Assembly: GCF_001955535.1 (NCBI RefSeq)
Contig: NZ_MPVN01000001.1
Span: forward strand, 186,001 to 250,000
Source of the DNA: Paenibacillus sp. FSL H7-0326
Lineage (GTDB): Bacteria > Bacillota > Bacilli > Paenibacillales > Paenibacillaceae
DNA: 64,000 bases
Reading direction: 5' to 3'
This document shows, piece after piece, positions 7,575 through 17,022 of this stretch. The position numbers and the translations under genes are program-made. The notes below the pieces were generated by a model that was not told where the DNA came from, ran no database searches, and worked only from the letters and a program-made list of their open reading frames with translations. How positions within the stretch are numbered: the first letter of the stretch is position 1; each line of letters opens with the position of its first letter.

Positions 7575-9785
7575 CTATTCTTTTTTCTCTGGCAGTGGTG
7601 TAAAGAGCAGATTGACAGGCAAATTACTTCCTGGGGCTGCAGTCATCAGGATTTCTACTTTTTGACTATAGTTTCCTGTACGGTATAATATTGCCTGCTC
7701 ATTAGGTGCACTGACCTGTCCGGCAGAATAGATCGCCGTAATGTTACCGTTGACCATGGCATAACCAGAATACTTACCTCCACGTGGATTGAAGGAGATC
7801 AGTGTATTAGCCGCTACGTTATCAAATGTCATTTTGTACAGTACGCCGAAGTTACCTGTGTTGGAGGCTTCAACACCAAGCATAGGGTCCATACCCGCCA
7901 GATTCGGATCGTCCTGATTATCACCTAGAGCTAAACGCTGTGCGGAATCCCCAACATACTCAGAATAACGAATGACTCGAGTCGAATTCGGGTACGTTCC
8001 TCGGTTGTGTACGCCATCACGATCGAGAACAGGCAGCTCACCAAGCACGGTAAGCGGATCAAGCTTCTCATCAATCATCACGACATTGTACTCAATCGGA
8101 TAGTCGCTGTGCATATCAGAGAATAACGAGATAACATCTCCTTGCTTCATTCTCGTCTTACTCAGCTCTGTCATCACCAGCTTGCTCTCTCCCGGTTCGA
8201 GTGTCAGCATCGATCGTTTGGAGCCGTTCTGCATGGACTCAAAATAATTGTATACGGATTTCTTACCCGCTGCGGTTGCAATACCTGTCGGACCGGCAAA
8301 TCCAAGATTCTCTGTCGTTATGGTTGCCTTCGTGGCGTTCTTGTTCGTCGCGACTACATACATCTTCACGTTCTTGCCGACATTGTTCACATGGTGAATC
8401 ATAAAGCGGGTGTTACCCACAGAGGTTTCCTTATATACAATACCTTCACTGTTAACGGTTTCCGGACTGTTACTGCGAATGAGTGTGCTGGGCTCATCAT
8501 AATATGAATAGTTGATTTTTGGAAGAGCAGGCACATTAGACCCGTCAAACGAGAACTTCTCCCCTGGAGGCAGCAGCAGCTTATTAAAGTCATCTGCAGA
8601 ATACAGCGTTTCCCCAGAAACAATAATCGTCTTCTCATAAGTAGCTGTTAACCCTTTATTGTCGGTTACCGTAAGGCTGATCGTTTTGGGTCCTGGCGTG
8701 AAATGTGCATACGCTTTATTGTTCCAATCATGCTTCACAATTTGACCATCGTCGGTACTTTGATCCGTAATGGTAATGAATTCGCCCATTCGATATTCAT
8801 CCTTATCCGTCGTGAACATGGCAACTGGCGGCAGATTAGGCTGGAGTACGGTTATCTTCTGGCTGTATGGATCACTCCAGGTTCCGTTCTCGTCTTGTAC
8901 CGTGTATGTAATGGTGTACTCGCCTGCTTGAGCATAAATGTCCTGTCTGCCTTCCCAGCGTTCGTTAACAATCTCAAGTCCTGAAGGTGAAGTCGCTTCC
9001 GTTACATACGTAAGTGTTGTTTGGCCAGCAAAAATCTCCTTCTCCTGGATTGTGAACTTGGCAACAGGCTTAACCGACACATCCATAATGATTCGCTTGC
9101 CGACATTGTCTACCTTATAAGATATATTAAGTGCTTGAGTAATCGCAGTCAGCGGGACCATGAAGGTATTCTTCGTTTGGAAGGAGGTACCTTTCATCGA
9201 CTTTGAAACTCCATTAACCGTATACTTGCTGCTATCCGTTTTGAAGCGCAGCTCGTTGGTTCCGCTCGTAATAATAGTTTCCTTGGTTTTCTTGTCATAA
9301 GTCACCTTATAGCCTACACGGTCCACAAGGGCACGGATCGGAACATACGATACCCCTTTCTTAACTTGCATTGGCTGAGGTGCATTATATACTTGGCCGC
9401 CTTGCTCCATCTTCGTGCTGTTAAAGTGCAGTATCAGCTCATTAGCGGAAGCCGCAGGTATAGGGTCCGTCGTATCCGTATTGTCAATAACTTCTGCAGG
9501 CGGTTCAGCCACCTCACCCGTTTCCGTTTCAGTAGGTGCGTTTGGCAATGGCGCTGACTCGTTTGTAACAGAACTGTTATTTTCAAGTTCTCCTTGAGAG
9601 CCTTGCTGATCAGAGACAGAAGCTTCGTTTCCAGTCTCTTGAGATGTCAGGCTCTGCTCGAGAACTTTGCTCACGTCCGATTCTTGTGGAGCATTGGTTA
9701 CGGTAGATTGTGCACTAACCGGGATAGCTGAAGCGATCTGTGACAAGGCCAGGACGGTTAGCATGGATAGTTTCTTCAGTTTCAT
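7575..9785 (-). CDS. Secreted protein with copper amine oxidase N-terminal (stalk) domain and PKD-like domains
   Basis: A 736-residue exported protein. Residues 1-25 are a signal peptide ending in ASA or VSA. A low-complexity acidic Ser/Thr/Glu-rich linker (about 30-110) leads to a copper amine oxidase N-terminal-like domain (about 113-235; VPIRALVDRVGYKVTYDKKT and VPLTAITQAL repeats). Two PKD-like beta domains follow (about 240-315 and 317-390; PVAMFTTDKDEYRMGE...GQIVKHDWNNK). The 350-residue C-terminal region has no fold I recognise. There is no catalytic motif, so a cell-surface or matrix-associated role is likely. It is a single gene ending at a shared terminator. Confidence 0.82.
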   Translation of the reverse strand: MKLKKLSMLTVLALSQIASAIPVSAQSTVTNAPQESDVSKVLEQSLTSQETGNEASVSDQQGSQGELENNSSVTNESAPLPNAPTETETGEVAEPPAEVIDNTDTTDPIPAASANELILHFNSTKMEQGGQVYNAPQPMQVKKGVSYVPIRALVDRVGYKVTYDKKTKETIITSGTNELRFKTDSSKYTVNGVSKSMKGTSFQTKNTFMVPLTAITQALNISYKVDNVGKRIIMDVSVKPVAKFTIQEKEIFAGQTTLTYVTEATSPSGLEIVNERWEGRQDIYAQAGEYTITYTVQDENGTWSDPYSQKITVLQPNLPPVAMFTTDKDEYRMGEFITITDQSTDDGQIVKHDWNNKAYAHFTPGPKTISLTVTDNKGLTATYEKTIIVSGETLYSADDFNKLLLPPGEKFSFDGSNVPALPKINYSYYDEPSTLIRSNSPETVNSEGIVYKETSVGNTRFMIHHVNNVGKNVKMYVVATNKNATKATITTENLGFAGPTGIATAAGKKSVYNYFESMQNGSKRSMLTLEPGESKLVMTELSKTRMKQGDVISLFSDMHSDYPIEYNVVMIDEKLDPLTVLGELPVLDRDGVHNRGTYPNSTRVIRYSEYVGDSAQRLALGDNQDDPNLAGMDPMLGVEASNTGNFGVLYKMTFDNVAANTLISFNPRGGKYSGYAMVNGNITAIYSAGQVSAPNEQAILYRTGNYSQKVEILMTAAPGSNLPVNLLFTPLPEKKE

Positions 9786-10025
9786 TCTTTAACTCCTTCT
9801 GTTCTATTTTTCTATTCTCCTCTAAAAATCATAGTATTAGACGCTCTGTATCGGAAAAAGTTTCTAATTTTATTCTATATAATTCTAATTTTCGCCATAA
9901 TATCCTAACCCATCTAATTAACAGTGGTAAGTAAAGGTGTTAAGCTTGCACACAGGTAATTGGTAAAGATTTGATGACTGAACTATAATTTAATAGAAGA
10001 GACAACAAATAGAGAGGAGTTAATC

Positions 10026-11216
10026 ATGCTATCCCATCTCAAGAAAATAGACTGGACGATCGTTATCATTCTATGCTTTTTTATGGTTGCGAGCATTCTT
10101 CTCATTCACAGCGGCATTCAGTCTGATCCGATCATGGCCGGCTCTGACAAGACGATGCTGCTCTATTATATGCTTGGATTTGTCGTACTCTTTGGGACGG
10201 CATTTATTAATTACAAGCTGTTCATTAAATATCATTGGATTCTGTTTGCGGCTGGTCTATTGCTGCTTCTCTATGTTGCCTTCTTCGGAGATGTCATTAA
10301 TGGTGCCAAAGGCTGGATCAGCTTAGGACCTGTCAATGTACAGCCAGCAGAAGTGTTTAAATTCATATTGATTTTGAGTCTTGCCGCTATTGTAGCAGCC
10401 AAGCAGCGGGAGCTCTTCTTCTGGAAAGACGTTGTGCCCATTTCTCTCCTCACCTTTGTTCCCTTCGCGTTCGTTATGGTGCAGAATGATATGGGAAACG
10501 CACTCTGCTATGTCGTGATTCTGCTGGGTATTCTATGGATTGGTAATATGAAAAACATGCATACCCTGCTGATTATGTTACTTATCGCTGTGCTCGTGTA
10601 TGGAGGAATCAAATCGTATATCGGTTTTCATGATGAGATTACCAGCTTCTTGACGGATATAGACAAAGAACACTGGCTGGATCGGTTTGACGCTTGGCTA
10701 CTTCCCGATGAAGCGAGCAAGGATGCCACCTACCATACCAACAATGCCAAGCTGGCTATTGCTTCGGGCGGATTATTTGGCAAGGGCTTTCTCAGCGGTG
10801 CTTACGTACAGTCGGGCTTTGTCCCATACACCTATTCTGATTCGATTATCGTTGTAGCCGCAGAGGAGTTTGGATTTCTTGGTGTATCTGTCATTTTATT
10901 TCTGTATTTCATTATTGTTCACAGACTCATTACCATCGCGCTGGAGTGCAAGAGCAGCGAAGGTCCTGTTATCATTGTCGGAATCGTGTCCATGCTGCTC
11001 TATCAAATATTTGAGAATATCGGGATGTTTATCGGTTTAATGCCGCTGACAGGAATTACGCTGCCTTTTCTCAGCTTCGGTGGATCTTCACTGCTCATTA
11101 ACATGGCTTGCATGGGAGTAGTGCTTAGCATCCGGCTATATGATGAAGAACCAGAGGAACTATTTATGAATCCTCACCCTACTTATCTCATGGAGCAGAA
11201 GGAACGCTCACTATAA
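10026..11216 (+). CDS. FtsW/RodA/SpoVE family (SEDS) peptidoglycan glycosyltransferase
   Basis: A 396-residue SEDS membrane protein with about ten helices. SEDS proteins polymerise lipid II into glycan strands together with a class B penicillin-binding protein. Hallmarks are GAKGWISLGPVNVQPAE (about 91-107) and the late GITLPFLSFGGSSLL segment. The large extracellular loop between the central helices (about 195-265) includes HWLDRFDAWLLPDE. The gene is alone, not in a division cluster, so it could serve elongation, sporulation or be a paralogue. The ribosome site GAGAGGAG lies 6-8 bases before the ATG. Confidence 0.88.
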   Translation: MLSHLKKIDWTIVIILCFFMVASILLIHSGIQSDPIMAGSDKTMLLYYMLGFVVLFGTAFINYKLFIKYHWILFAAGLLLLLYVAFFGDVINGAKGWISLGPVNVQPAEVFKFILILSLAAIVAAKQRELFFWKDVVPISLLTFVPFAFVMVQNDMGNALCYVVILLGILWIGNMKNMHTLLIMLLIAVLVYGGIKSYIGFHDEITSFLTDIDKEHWLDRFDAWLLPDEASKDATYHTNNAKLAIASGGLFGKGFLSGAYVQSGFVPYTYSDSIIVVAAEEFGFLGVSVILFLYFIIVHRLITIALECKSSEGPVIIVGIVSMLLYQIFENIGMFIGLMPLTGITLPFLSFGGSSLLINMACMGVVLSIRLYDEEPEELFMNPHPTYLMEQKERSL

Positions 11217-11221
11217 GCAAC

Positions 11222-11264
11222 AAAAAAAGGGACTCTGCCTGACGTTTCTCAGGAAGAGTCCCTT
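11222..11264. terminator. Terminator between SEDS gene and small membrane protein gene
   Basis: AAGGGACTCT pairs with AGAGTCCCTT, and CCTGA/TCAGG lies inside. The seven-base A run at its left gives a strong T tract on the minus strand. It also lies 6 bases after the SEDS stop codon. Confidence 0.85.
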
Positions 11265-11279
11265 GCACTGTCCGTACTT

Positions 11280-11471
11280 CTACTCATCATGGTTATTCAT
11301 CGTTTTCCGCACTTCTTTAAACGTCCTGGCCGCATAGATTCCTACAAACACAAGACCGATCAGCATAGGGATGAATCCGATAAATTGATCTCTCCCTGTT
11401 AATGTCATGACGAGCAGGCCCACCAGTATCAAGCCGATACCTGCATATTTGTTCCATTTATTATTGCGCAT
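11280..11471 (-). CDS. Small two-helix membrane protein (hypothetical)
   Basis: A 63-residue protein with two predicted helices (IGLILVGLLVMTLTG and FIPMLIGLVFVGIYAA) separated by a short loop, and a charged C-terminus. The start is ATG 11471, which has GGAG 8 bases upstream. The longer frame from 11501 has no ribosome site. I do not recognise the family. Confidence 0.65.
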   Translation of the reverse strand: MRNNKWNKYAGIGLILVGLLVMTLTGRDQFIGFIPMLIGLVFVGIYAARTFKEVRKTMNNHDE

Positions 11472-11595
11472 TCTGTCAGCTCCACAGTTAATGTAGTACA
11501 TTCACTGTAATCATACCATATCTTCACGTGGATGCTCTATTCGTTACACTGTAATATGCGGGCTTTGGCTGATGGTCGTCATCGAACAGGTATGA

Positions 11596-13074
11596 TTAAA
11601 AATTGAATGTGTTGTTACTCTTCTTGTCTGAAGGTACTTCTGGAATGTACTCCTTCTCCCAGAACTCAGCATTCTTGATGCCCAGCTTAACCGGATCGAA
11701 TACGGGGTCTTTGCCTTCTTTTTTCTGTGCTTCATAATCTCTAAGCACCTTGAGAGCAGGTTTGGTAAGAAGAAGAATTGCAATAATATTGAGCCACGCC
11801 ATACTGCCAACGCCAATATCCCCGAGTCCCCATGCAAGACTCGCTGTTTTCACACTGCCGTAAAACGTTGCGAACAGGATGACCAATTTGAGTGCGAACT
11901 CAGCCCATATCCGGCGTGTCTTCTGATTAATATAAGCAAGATTAGTCTCGGCCATATAATAGTAGGCCATGATGGTCGTGAAGGCAAAGAATAACAGTGC
12001 AATCGCAATGAACGGAGCACCAAAGCCTGGAAGGAAGGTCTCTACTGCCCTGATCGTGAAATCAGGACCTGGACTAACATCACCCAAGTTATTAACAATC
12101 GGAGCTGCACCTTCTGGAATTACATTGTACATTCCCGTGATCAGAATCATGAATGCCGTAGCAGAGCATACAAACAATGTATCAATATAGATTGAGAATG
12201 CCTGAACCAAGCCCTGCTTCGCAGGATGGGATACTTCAGCAGCAGCAGCCGCATGCGGCGCCGTTCCCTGTCCTGCTTCATTGGAATAAATTCCGCGCTT
12301 CACACCCCAGCTGATTGCTGCTCCAATAATTCCACCAAAGGCAGCATGGGCACCAAATGCACTCGAAAAAATCATGCTGAATACTGCTGGAATTTCAGAG
12401 AAATTCGCGATTACAATAAGGACTGCCATAATGATATAGCCTCCAGCCATGAAAGGAACCACGATCTGGGCAACATTAGCAATCCGCTTTACCCCTCCAA
12501 AGATAATAACAGCCAGAAGAACCACAAGAACGATGCCAGTAATGACAGGATCAATATTAAAGGCCGTTGTCATTCCTGAGGCAATACTATTCGCTTGAAC
12601 ACCAGGAAGAAGCACACCGGTAGCCAGTACGGTCACGATCGCAAAAAGGACCGCATACCATTTCATGTTCAGACCTTTCTCTATGTAATAAGCGGGGCCA
12701 CCACGAAACTGCCCATCCTGCTTCGTCTTGTACACTTGACCCAATGCTGCTTCAACAAAAGCAGAGCCTGCACCCAGGAAGGCAATCAGCCACATCCAGA
12801 ATACTGCACCCGGTCCGCCGAAAGCGATGGCGGTGGCTACACCTGCGATATTACCTGTTCCAACTCTTCCCGCCAAAGCCATGGACAAGGCTTGGAAGGA
12901 GGAGACCCCCGCATCAGAGCTCTTCCCTTTAAACATCAATTGAATCATTTCCTTAACCATTCTTACCTGCATAAACCTCGTTGCAAAAGTATAAAAGAGT
13001 CCTGTCGCTAAACATAGATAAATTAATGCGTCACTCCATATAATTCCGTTTAACCAATTAACAAATGACTCCAT
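11596..13074 (-). CDS. Sodium:alanine symporter family (AGCS) transporter
   Basis: A 492-residue transporter of the alanine/glycine:cation symporter family, importing small neutral amino acids with sodium. Family motifs are ALAGRVGTGNIAGVATAI (about 64-82) and GVKRGIYSNEAGQGTAPHAAAAA (about 263-285), with about ten to twelve helices. The start is ATG 13074, with AGGAGG (13082-13087) 7 bases upstream. TTG 13080 would be too close to that site. It is a single gene. Confidence 0.92.
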   Translation of the reverse strand: MESFVNWLNGIIWSDALIYLCLATGLFYTFATRFMQVRMVKEMIQLMFKGKSSDAGVSSFQALSMALAGRVGTGNIAGVATAIAFGGPGAVFWMWLIAFLGAGSAFVEAALGQVYKTKQDGQFRGGPAYYIEKGLNMKWYAVLFAIVTVLATGVLLPGVQANSIASGMTTAFNIDPVITGIVLVVLLAVIIFGGVKRIANVAQIVVPFMAGGYIIMAVLIVIANFSEIPAVFSMIFSSAFGAHAAFGGIIGAAISWGVKRGIYSNEAGQGTAPHAAAAAEVSHPAKQGLVQAFSIYIDTLFVCSATAFMILITGMYNVIPEGAAPIVNNLGDVSPGPDFTIRAVETFLPGFGAPFIAIALLFFAFTTIMAYYYMAETNLAYINQKTRRIWAEFALKLVILFATFYGSVKTASLAWGLGDIGVGSMAWLNIIAILLLTKPALKVLRDYEAQKKEGKDPVFDPVKLGIKNAEFWEKEYIPEVPSDKKSNNTFNF

Positions 13075-13406
13075 TTGCAAACCTCCTGAGAATTATACTT
13101 TTACATTCATCGCGTCATGTAACTTAACTTATCCCTCCCAACATTTTATAAATATCCAAGATTTGAATATTTTACATAACTAACTTGAGTTATTATAGTC
13201 TGATTCAACCATGCGATGTCAATATATATTTCATATAAGTATCAATCAAAATCAGGTTTCTGGCATTAGAGAAGAGAAATGAGAGAAGCTGTAGGTATTT
13301 TGTAATTTATACAGCAGCAAGCCACAGGTTATGTCAATAATAGGTGAAACAAATAAAGAGCCCTGTCTATGATAAGAAGGACTCTTCATTAAATGATGAT
13401 TTCAAT
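13075..13406. other. Intergenic region upstream of the AGCS symporter
   Basis: This gap is AT-rich. On the minus strand TTGACA (13217-13222) and TATAAT (13192-13197) could form a promoter, although the 19-base spacer is long. No riboswitch or gene was recognised. A weak hairpin at 13356-13386 ends the MATE gene. Confidence 0.4.
13356..13386 (-). terminator. Weak terminator of the MATE gene
   Basis: AAGAGCCC pairs with GGACTCTT with one mismatch, followed on the minus strand by TTATTT. It lies 20 bases after the MATE stop codon. Confidence 0.5.
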
Positions 13407-14786
13407 TTATATTGCAGGTATCGTTTCAACAGACGGAGGAGTTACAGCTTCGTTGCTGCTCACTTCTGCCTTCTTCAAATATTTCTTTCCTCTCCATCTG
13501 TAATAAGACAGGATTCCTCTTAAATATTCATCAGCGATCATGCAGGAATAAATTCCGACCAGCCCCCATTCCATGTGAACTCCCAGTACGTAAGAGAGCC
13601 CGGTAGCTACAATCCACATCGATCCTAGTGAGATATACATTGTAAACCTCGTATCACCAATCGCATTGAGCGAGCTGCCGAGTGCCATATTGAGCATTTT
13701 TCCCGGCTGCAGGATCAGATTCATCCCGAGCAAGGAGGCCCCAATCGCAATGATCGTCTGATCATCGGTGAACAGGCCTAATATATGTCTTCCGAATACA
13801 AAGAGTATAAATGCATTGACGACAACATATATTGCCCCGATACCCAGGGCCCTGTAAGCACTGCGGTATGCTTCCTTTATTTTGCCTGCACCAAACAAAT
13901 GCGCAATTTGAATTTGAGCTGCCATCGCAATTGAGGATCCAAGCAGGAAACAGAACGATTCCAGAGTGTTCATATAAGTTCTCGCTGCCAGTTCTGCCGA
14001 TCCCAGCGTCGCGATAAAAGAGTAAAGGATAAGCTGTGTAAAGACCCAGCAGGAGGAATTGACCCCAAGCGGCCAGCCGATCTTCATAATCTCGCCGAAC
14101 AAAGGCTTGTTAAATATCCGGAATTCCTTCCACTGTATCTTATAGTCAAATGAACGAAGGAACATGTAGAACAGCAGTAATACAGCCAAAAGCCGGCTTA
14201 CGACCGTTGAGATCGCTACTCCAGTAAGTCCCCACTGCGGGAAACCGAAGGCCCCGAATATGAATCCATAGTTAAAGAAGACGTGGATAATATTCATCCC
14301 GATGGCAACATACATAGGCCCCTTCGTATTTCCTGTATTCCGAATCACCGTGCTCATCGTCGCCATCATTGCCACGAGCACCATACCCCCGCCTACAATC
14401 GAAATATAAGTCCCTGCGAGCGGAAGCAATCCGGCTGGGAGCTGCAGCAGTGTAGAAATTTGTTCTGGAAACACATACAGAACGACGCTGCACAGTATGC
14501 CGATCAGCGTTGTCACGCTAAAGGCCATTATACCGATAATGCGCGCATCCTGCTTCTTGCTTGAGCCCAGCTTCTGAGCAATCAGAATCCCCGCCCCGCT
14601 GGCAATCGTTGTAAACAAGACCGTCATTGCCTGGAACAGCTGATTAGAGAATCCAACAACAGCGACAGCATCGTCGGAAATCCGGCTTACCATTAATGTA
14701 TCGACTGCTCCGAGCAGAAACTGCAGAAACAGCTCAATAAATATGGGCCATGCCAGCACCCACAACGTAAACTTTTTACTATCCAT
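13407..14786 (-). CDS. MATE family efflux transporter
   Basis: A 459-residue multidrug and toxin extrusion protein with about twelve helices in two similar halves. The N-terminal half carries WPIFIELFLQFLLGAVDTLMVSR, and PIxxE/DTLMVS is typical of the family. Such pumps exchange cationic drugs or metabolites for sodium or protons. I place the start at ATG 14786 (MDSKKF), although GGAGG is 14 bases away. A longer frame from 14837 has no better site. It is divergent from an AraC regulator that may control it. Confidence 0.9.
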   Translation of the reverse strand: MDSKKFTLWVLAWPIFIELFLQFLLGAVDTLMVSRISDDAVAVVGFSNQLFQAMTVLFTTIASGAGILIAQKLGSSKKQDARIIGIMAFSVTTLIGILCSVVLYVFPEQISTLLQLPAGLLPLAGTYISIVGGGMVLVAMMATMSTVIRNTGNTKGPMYVAIGMNIIHVFFNYGFIFGAFGFPQWGLTGVAISTVVSRLLAVLLLFYMFLRSFDYKIQWKEFRIFNKPLFGEIMKIGWPLGVNSSCWVFTQLILYSFIATLGSAELAARTYMNTLESFCFLLGSSIAMAAQIQIAHLFGAGKIKEAYRSAYRALGIGAIYVVVNAFILFVFGRHILGLFTDDQTIIAIGASLLGMNLILQPGKMLNMALGSSLNAIGDTRFTMYISLGSMWIVATGLSYVLGVHMEWGLVGIYSCMIADEYLRGILSYYRWRGKKYLKKAEVSSNEAVTPPSVETIPAI

Positions 14787-14947
14787 ATCTAATATTCCAA
14801 CCTCCACAACAAAATAAGCGTTTATTACAAAAAGCATTCTGAACGCCTCAACATTTTCAAATTATAGATGGTATACTAAATGGATAATATCATTTTATGA
14901 ACTCAAACTTATAATATTCAAACCTAAGGAAATGAAAGGGCTTTATT

Positions 14948-15826
14948 ATGACGATTCTTCATTTCTCCGTCCCTCCGCTGCCGGAGTATATCATGAGCGG
15001 GATTTGTAATGGACCTATGGCAGGTAAGCATCCAAACCGCAGGAATATCGGCATATTTGATCTGCTGGTTGTGCTCTCTGGTGAGCTTGATGTCACAGAG
15101 AACGGAACTGCCTATCAGATCAGCGCAGGGAAATATTTAATACTACGGCCGGATGCGCATCATTACGGGACGAAAGATTGCTCGGAGGATACAACCTATT
15201 ACTGGCTGCATTTTCAATCTTCCAGCTCATGGAGTACGGATTCTTCATCTCTGAAGCTTCCGAGCCATGATTCTTCCGAGCTGCAGTTAATGGTCCCGAA
15301 TTACTTCACGTTACAGATCCCCCAGTTCGGCACGCTGCCAAGCATAGACAGAACAGAGGAATTGCTTCGAACATTAACCGGGCTTGTACAGCATGGTCAT
15401 CATACTCCATCCTTATGGAAACAGCAGCTTGTCTTTCAAGAGCTGATGGAGCATTTGGCAGGAGCACTGGAGCCTCCGATTTCCTCGCCTTCCTCTACGT
15501 GCGCCAGTAAAGCTGCTGCGTATATACGCAAGTATTATCGGGAGGAATTCAAAGCTCAGACCATGGGAGAGCATATCAATTTTCACCCTGTCTATATCGC
15601 ACGGTGCATGCAGAAGGAATTCAATTGTTCTCCAGTCGAGTATTTGCTGCAATACCGAATCGAGCAGGCAAAGCTGCTGCTATTACAAACAGATCTATCC
15701 ATCAGCCGGGTTGCTGAAGAAGTAGGCTTTAATCAGGCTGCGTACTTCACATCCTGCTTCACCAAACAGGAAGGCATATCACCACGAAATTTTCGGAAGC
15801 GATTATTCATGAGTGATAACTCCTAG
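14948..15826 (+). CDS. AraC family transcriptional regulator
   Basis: A 292-residue regulator. The N-terminal cupin-like sensing domain (about 1-150; GELDVTENGTAYQISAGKYLILRPDAHH split by the sheet) senses an unknown ligand. The C-terminal double helix-turn-helix (about 190-290) ends with the AraC signature ISRVAEEVGF and FTSCFTKQEGISPRNFRK. It is divergent from the MATE transporter, a common arrangement for a local activator. Confidence 0.9.
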   Translation: MTILHFSVPPLPEYIMSGICNGPMAGKHPNRRNIGIFDLLVVLSGELDVTENGTAYQISAGKYLILRPDAHHYGTKDCSEDTTYYWLHFQSSSSWSTDSSSLKLPSHDSSELQLMVPNYFTLQIPQFGTLPSIDRTEELLRTLTGLVQHGHHTPSLWKQQLVFQELMEHLAGALEPPISSPSSTCASKAAAYIRKYYREEFKAQTMGEHINFHPVYIARCMQKEFNCSPVEYLLQYRIEQAKLLLLQTDLSISRVAEEVGFNQAAYFTSCFTKQEGISPRNFRKRLFMSDNS

Positions 15827-15837
15827 ATAATGAAAAA

Positions 15838-15867
15838 AGGTCCGAACCCTTAAGCGGTATCGGACCT
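15838..15867 (-). terminator. Terminator between AraC and lipoprotein genes
   Basis: AGGTCCGA (15838-15845) pairs with TCGGACCT (15860-15867). The A run at 15833-15838 gives T residues on the minus strand, so it mainly serves the lipoprotein gene. Confidence 0.75.
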
Positions 15868-15888
15868 ATTATCCACGTATGAGAGCCT

Positions 15889-16764
15889 CTATTGATCAAG
15901 CTCAATTGTATTTAGAGAAGCATAGGCGTGAGGCTTAAACCCTTCCGTCGGTTCTCCTTGCGGGATGGATACCTCATAAATGAACCAGGTGCCATCTATA
16001 TCCTTGATGATATATTCATAGGAATCACCTGTCGTTTCTTCCCGTACTTTTAGATACAGGCTTGCATCGTCTATGCTGCCACTTTCCTGTTCTTCTACCG
16101 TGCCATACTTAGAGAGTCTGGTTATCCCCTCTTCTCTTAACTGTACAAGCTCCGTATCACCGCTCTCTTGACCAATCTTCACCTCATAGTCCGGATCCAC
16201 ATCCATAGACAACACACCGGTCTCAGGATTAAAGGTGAATATATCAAACACATATAGAGAATATCCATCTGCTGCTTTTACCAGCTCTGCTTCTTTTTGC
16301 TCCGTCGTACCTTCAAGCTGCAATTCGATCTCTGTTACGGCAGGTCTTCCGTCTCCCGGTGATTCAGAATCAATGCCTTTAGGACCCTCACTTCCTTGTG
16401 CAGAGCTTATAATCTCAATGAGAACCAACTGCTGAAGGGAGTCCTGGCCTTCAATCGGTCGCTCTTCATATTTAAACTCAAGCACGCTGTTCTCTTCTAC
16501 CTCTGCAATCGCATCCTGCATTCCCTCGCCTAACTGAAAGGCTGTCGGCTTGCCATCGATTACAATCTCAACCGTGTGCGGATCGGCAAGACCTGTAAGC
16601 GTTCCTCTCGCTTCCTTGATTACTGCCTCGGGCTCATTCGGCTCCACAACGCCTTGGTCAACTCCTGGATCAGGGACAGGCCCCCCTTCCGTACTCTGAC
16701 CACACCCTGCAATCGTAAATACAAATAGTAATAACCATATCATTTGAGTTCGGATTTTCATCAT
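15889..16764 (-). CDS. Lipoprotein of unknown function
   Basis: A 291-residue lipoprotein with a hydrophobic signal and lipobox IAGC at about 18-21, so it is anchored outside the membrane. A proline-rich segment is followed by a domain (about 50-115) that includes VEIVIDGKPTAFQL. The acidic middle part leads to a C-terminal region (about 150-290) with no family I recognise. AGGAGGT precedes two consecutive ATG codons, and either can serve as start. It is a single gene. Confidence 0.75.
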   Translation of the reverse strand: MMKIRTQMIWLLLFVFTIAGCGQSTEGGPVPDPGVDQGVVEPNEPEAVIKEARGTLTGLADPHTVEIVIDGKPTAFQLGEGMQDAIAEVEENSVLEFKYEERPIEGQDSLQQLVLIEIISSAQGSEGPKGIDSESPGDGRPAVTEIELQLEGTTEQKEAELVKAADGYSLYVFDIFTFNPETGVLSMDVDPDYEVKIGQESGDTELVQLREEGITRLSKYGTVEEQESGSIDDASLYLKVREETTGDSYEYIIKDIDGTWFIYEVSIPQGEPTEGFKPHAYASLNTIELDQ

Positions 16765-16951
16765 TCAGCACCTCCTCTATATAGGACGCGACCTTATACT
16801 TTAAAGTTGCTTGTAAATACAGAATTGGGCTCTGAACTTTTTGTATTGGTGTATTCATTTGCGTGGATTGCCGTCCTTCAAGGAATGTTGTACGCTGGGG
16901 CGGAGGATTTGTAGAATTTATCATCATACTCCTTCTCTAATTAGCTAAACA

Positions 16952-16982
16952 AGCCGTCACTTGTGCTTAACAAATGACGGCT
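16952..16982 (-). terminator. Weak terminator at the end of the ABC/MFS operon
   Basis: AGCCGTCA (16952-16959) pairs with TGACGGCT (16975-16982). The T tract on the minus strand is poor (TTGTTT). It lies about 40 bases after the MFS stop codon. Confidence 0.5.
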
Positions 16983-17022
16983 AATTTGTTAGTCTCCTTT
17001 CTTAACCTTTGAGCTTATTTGC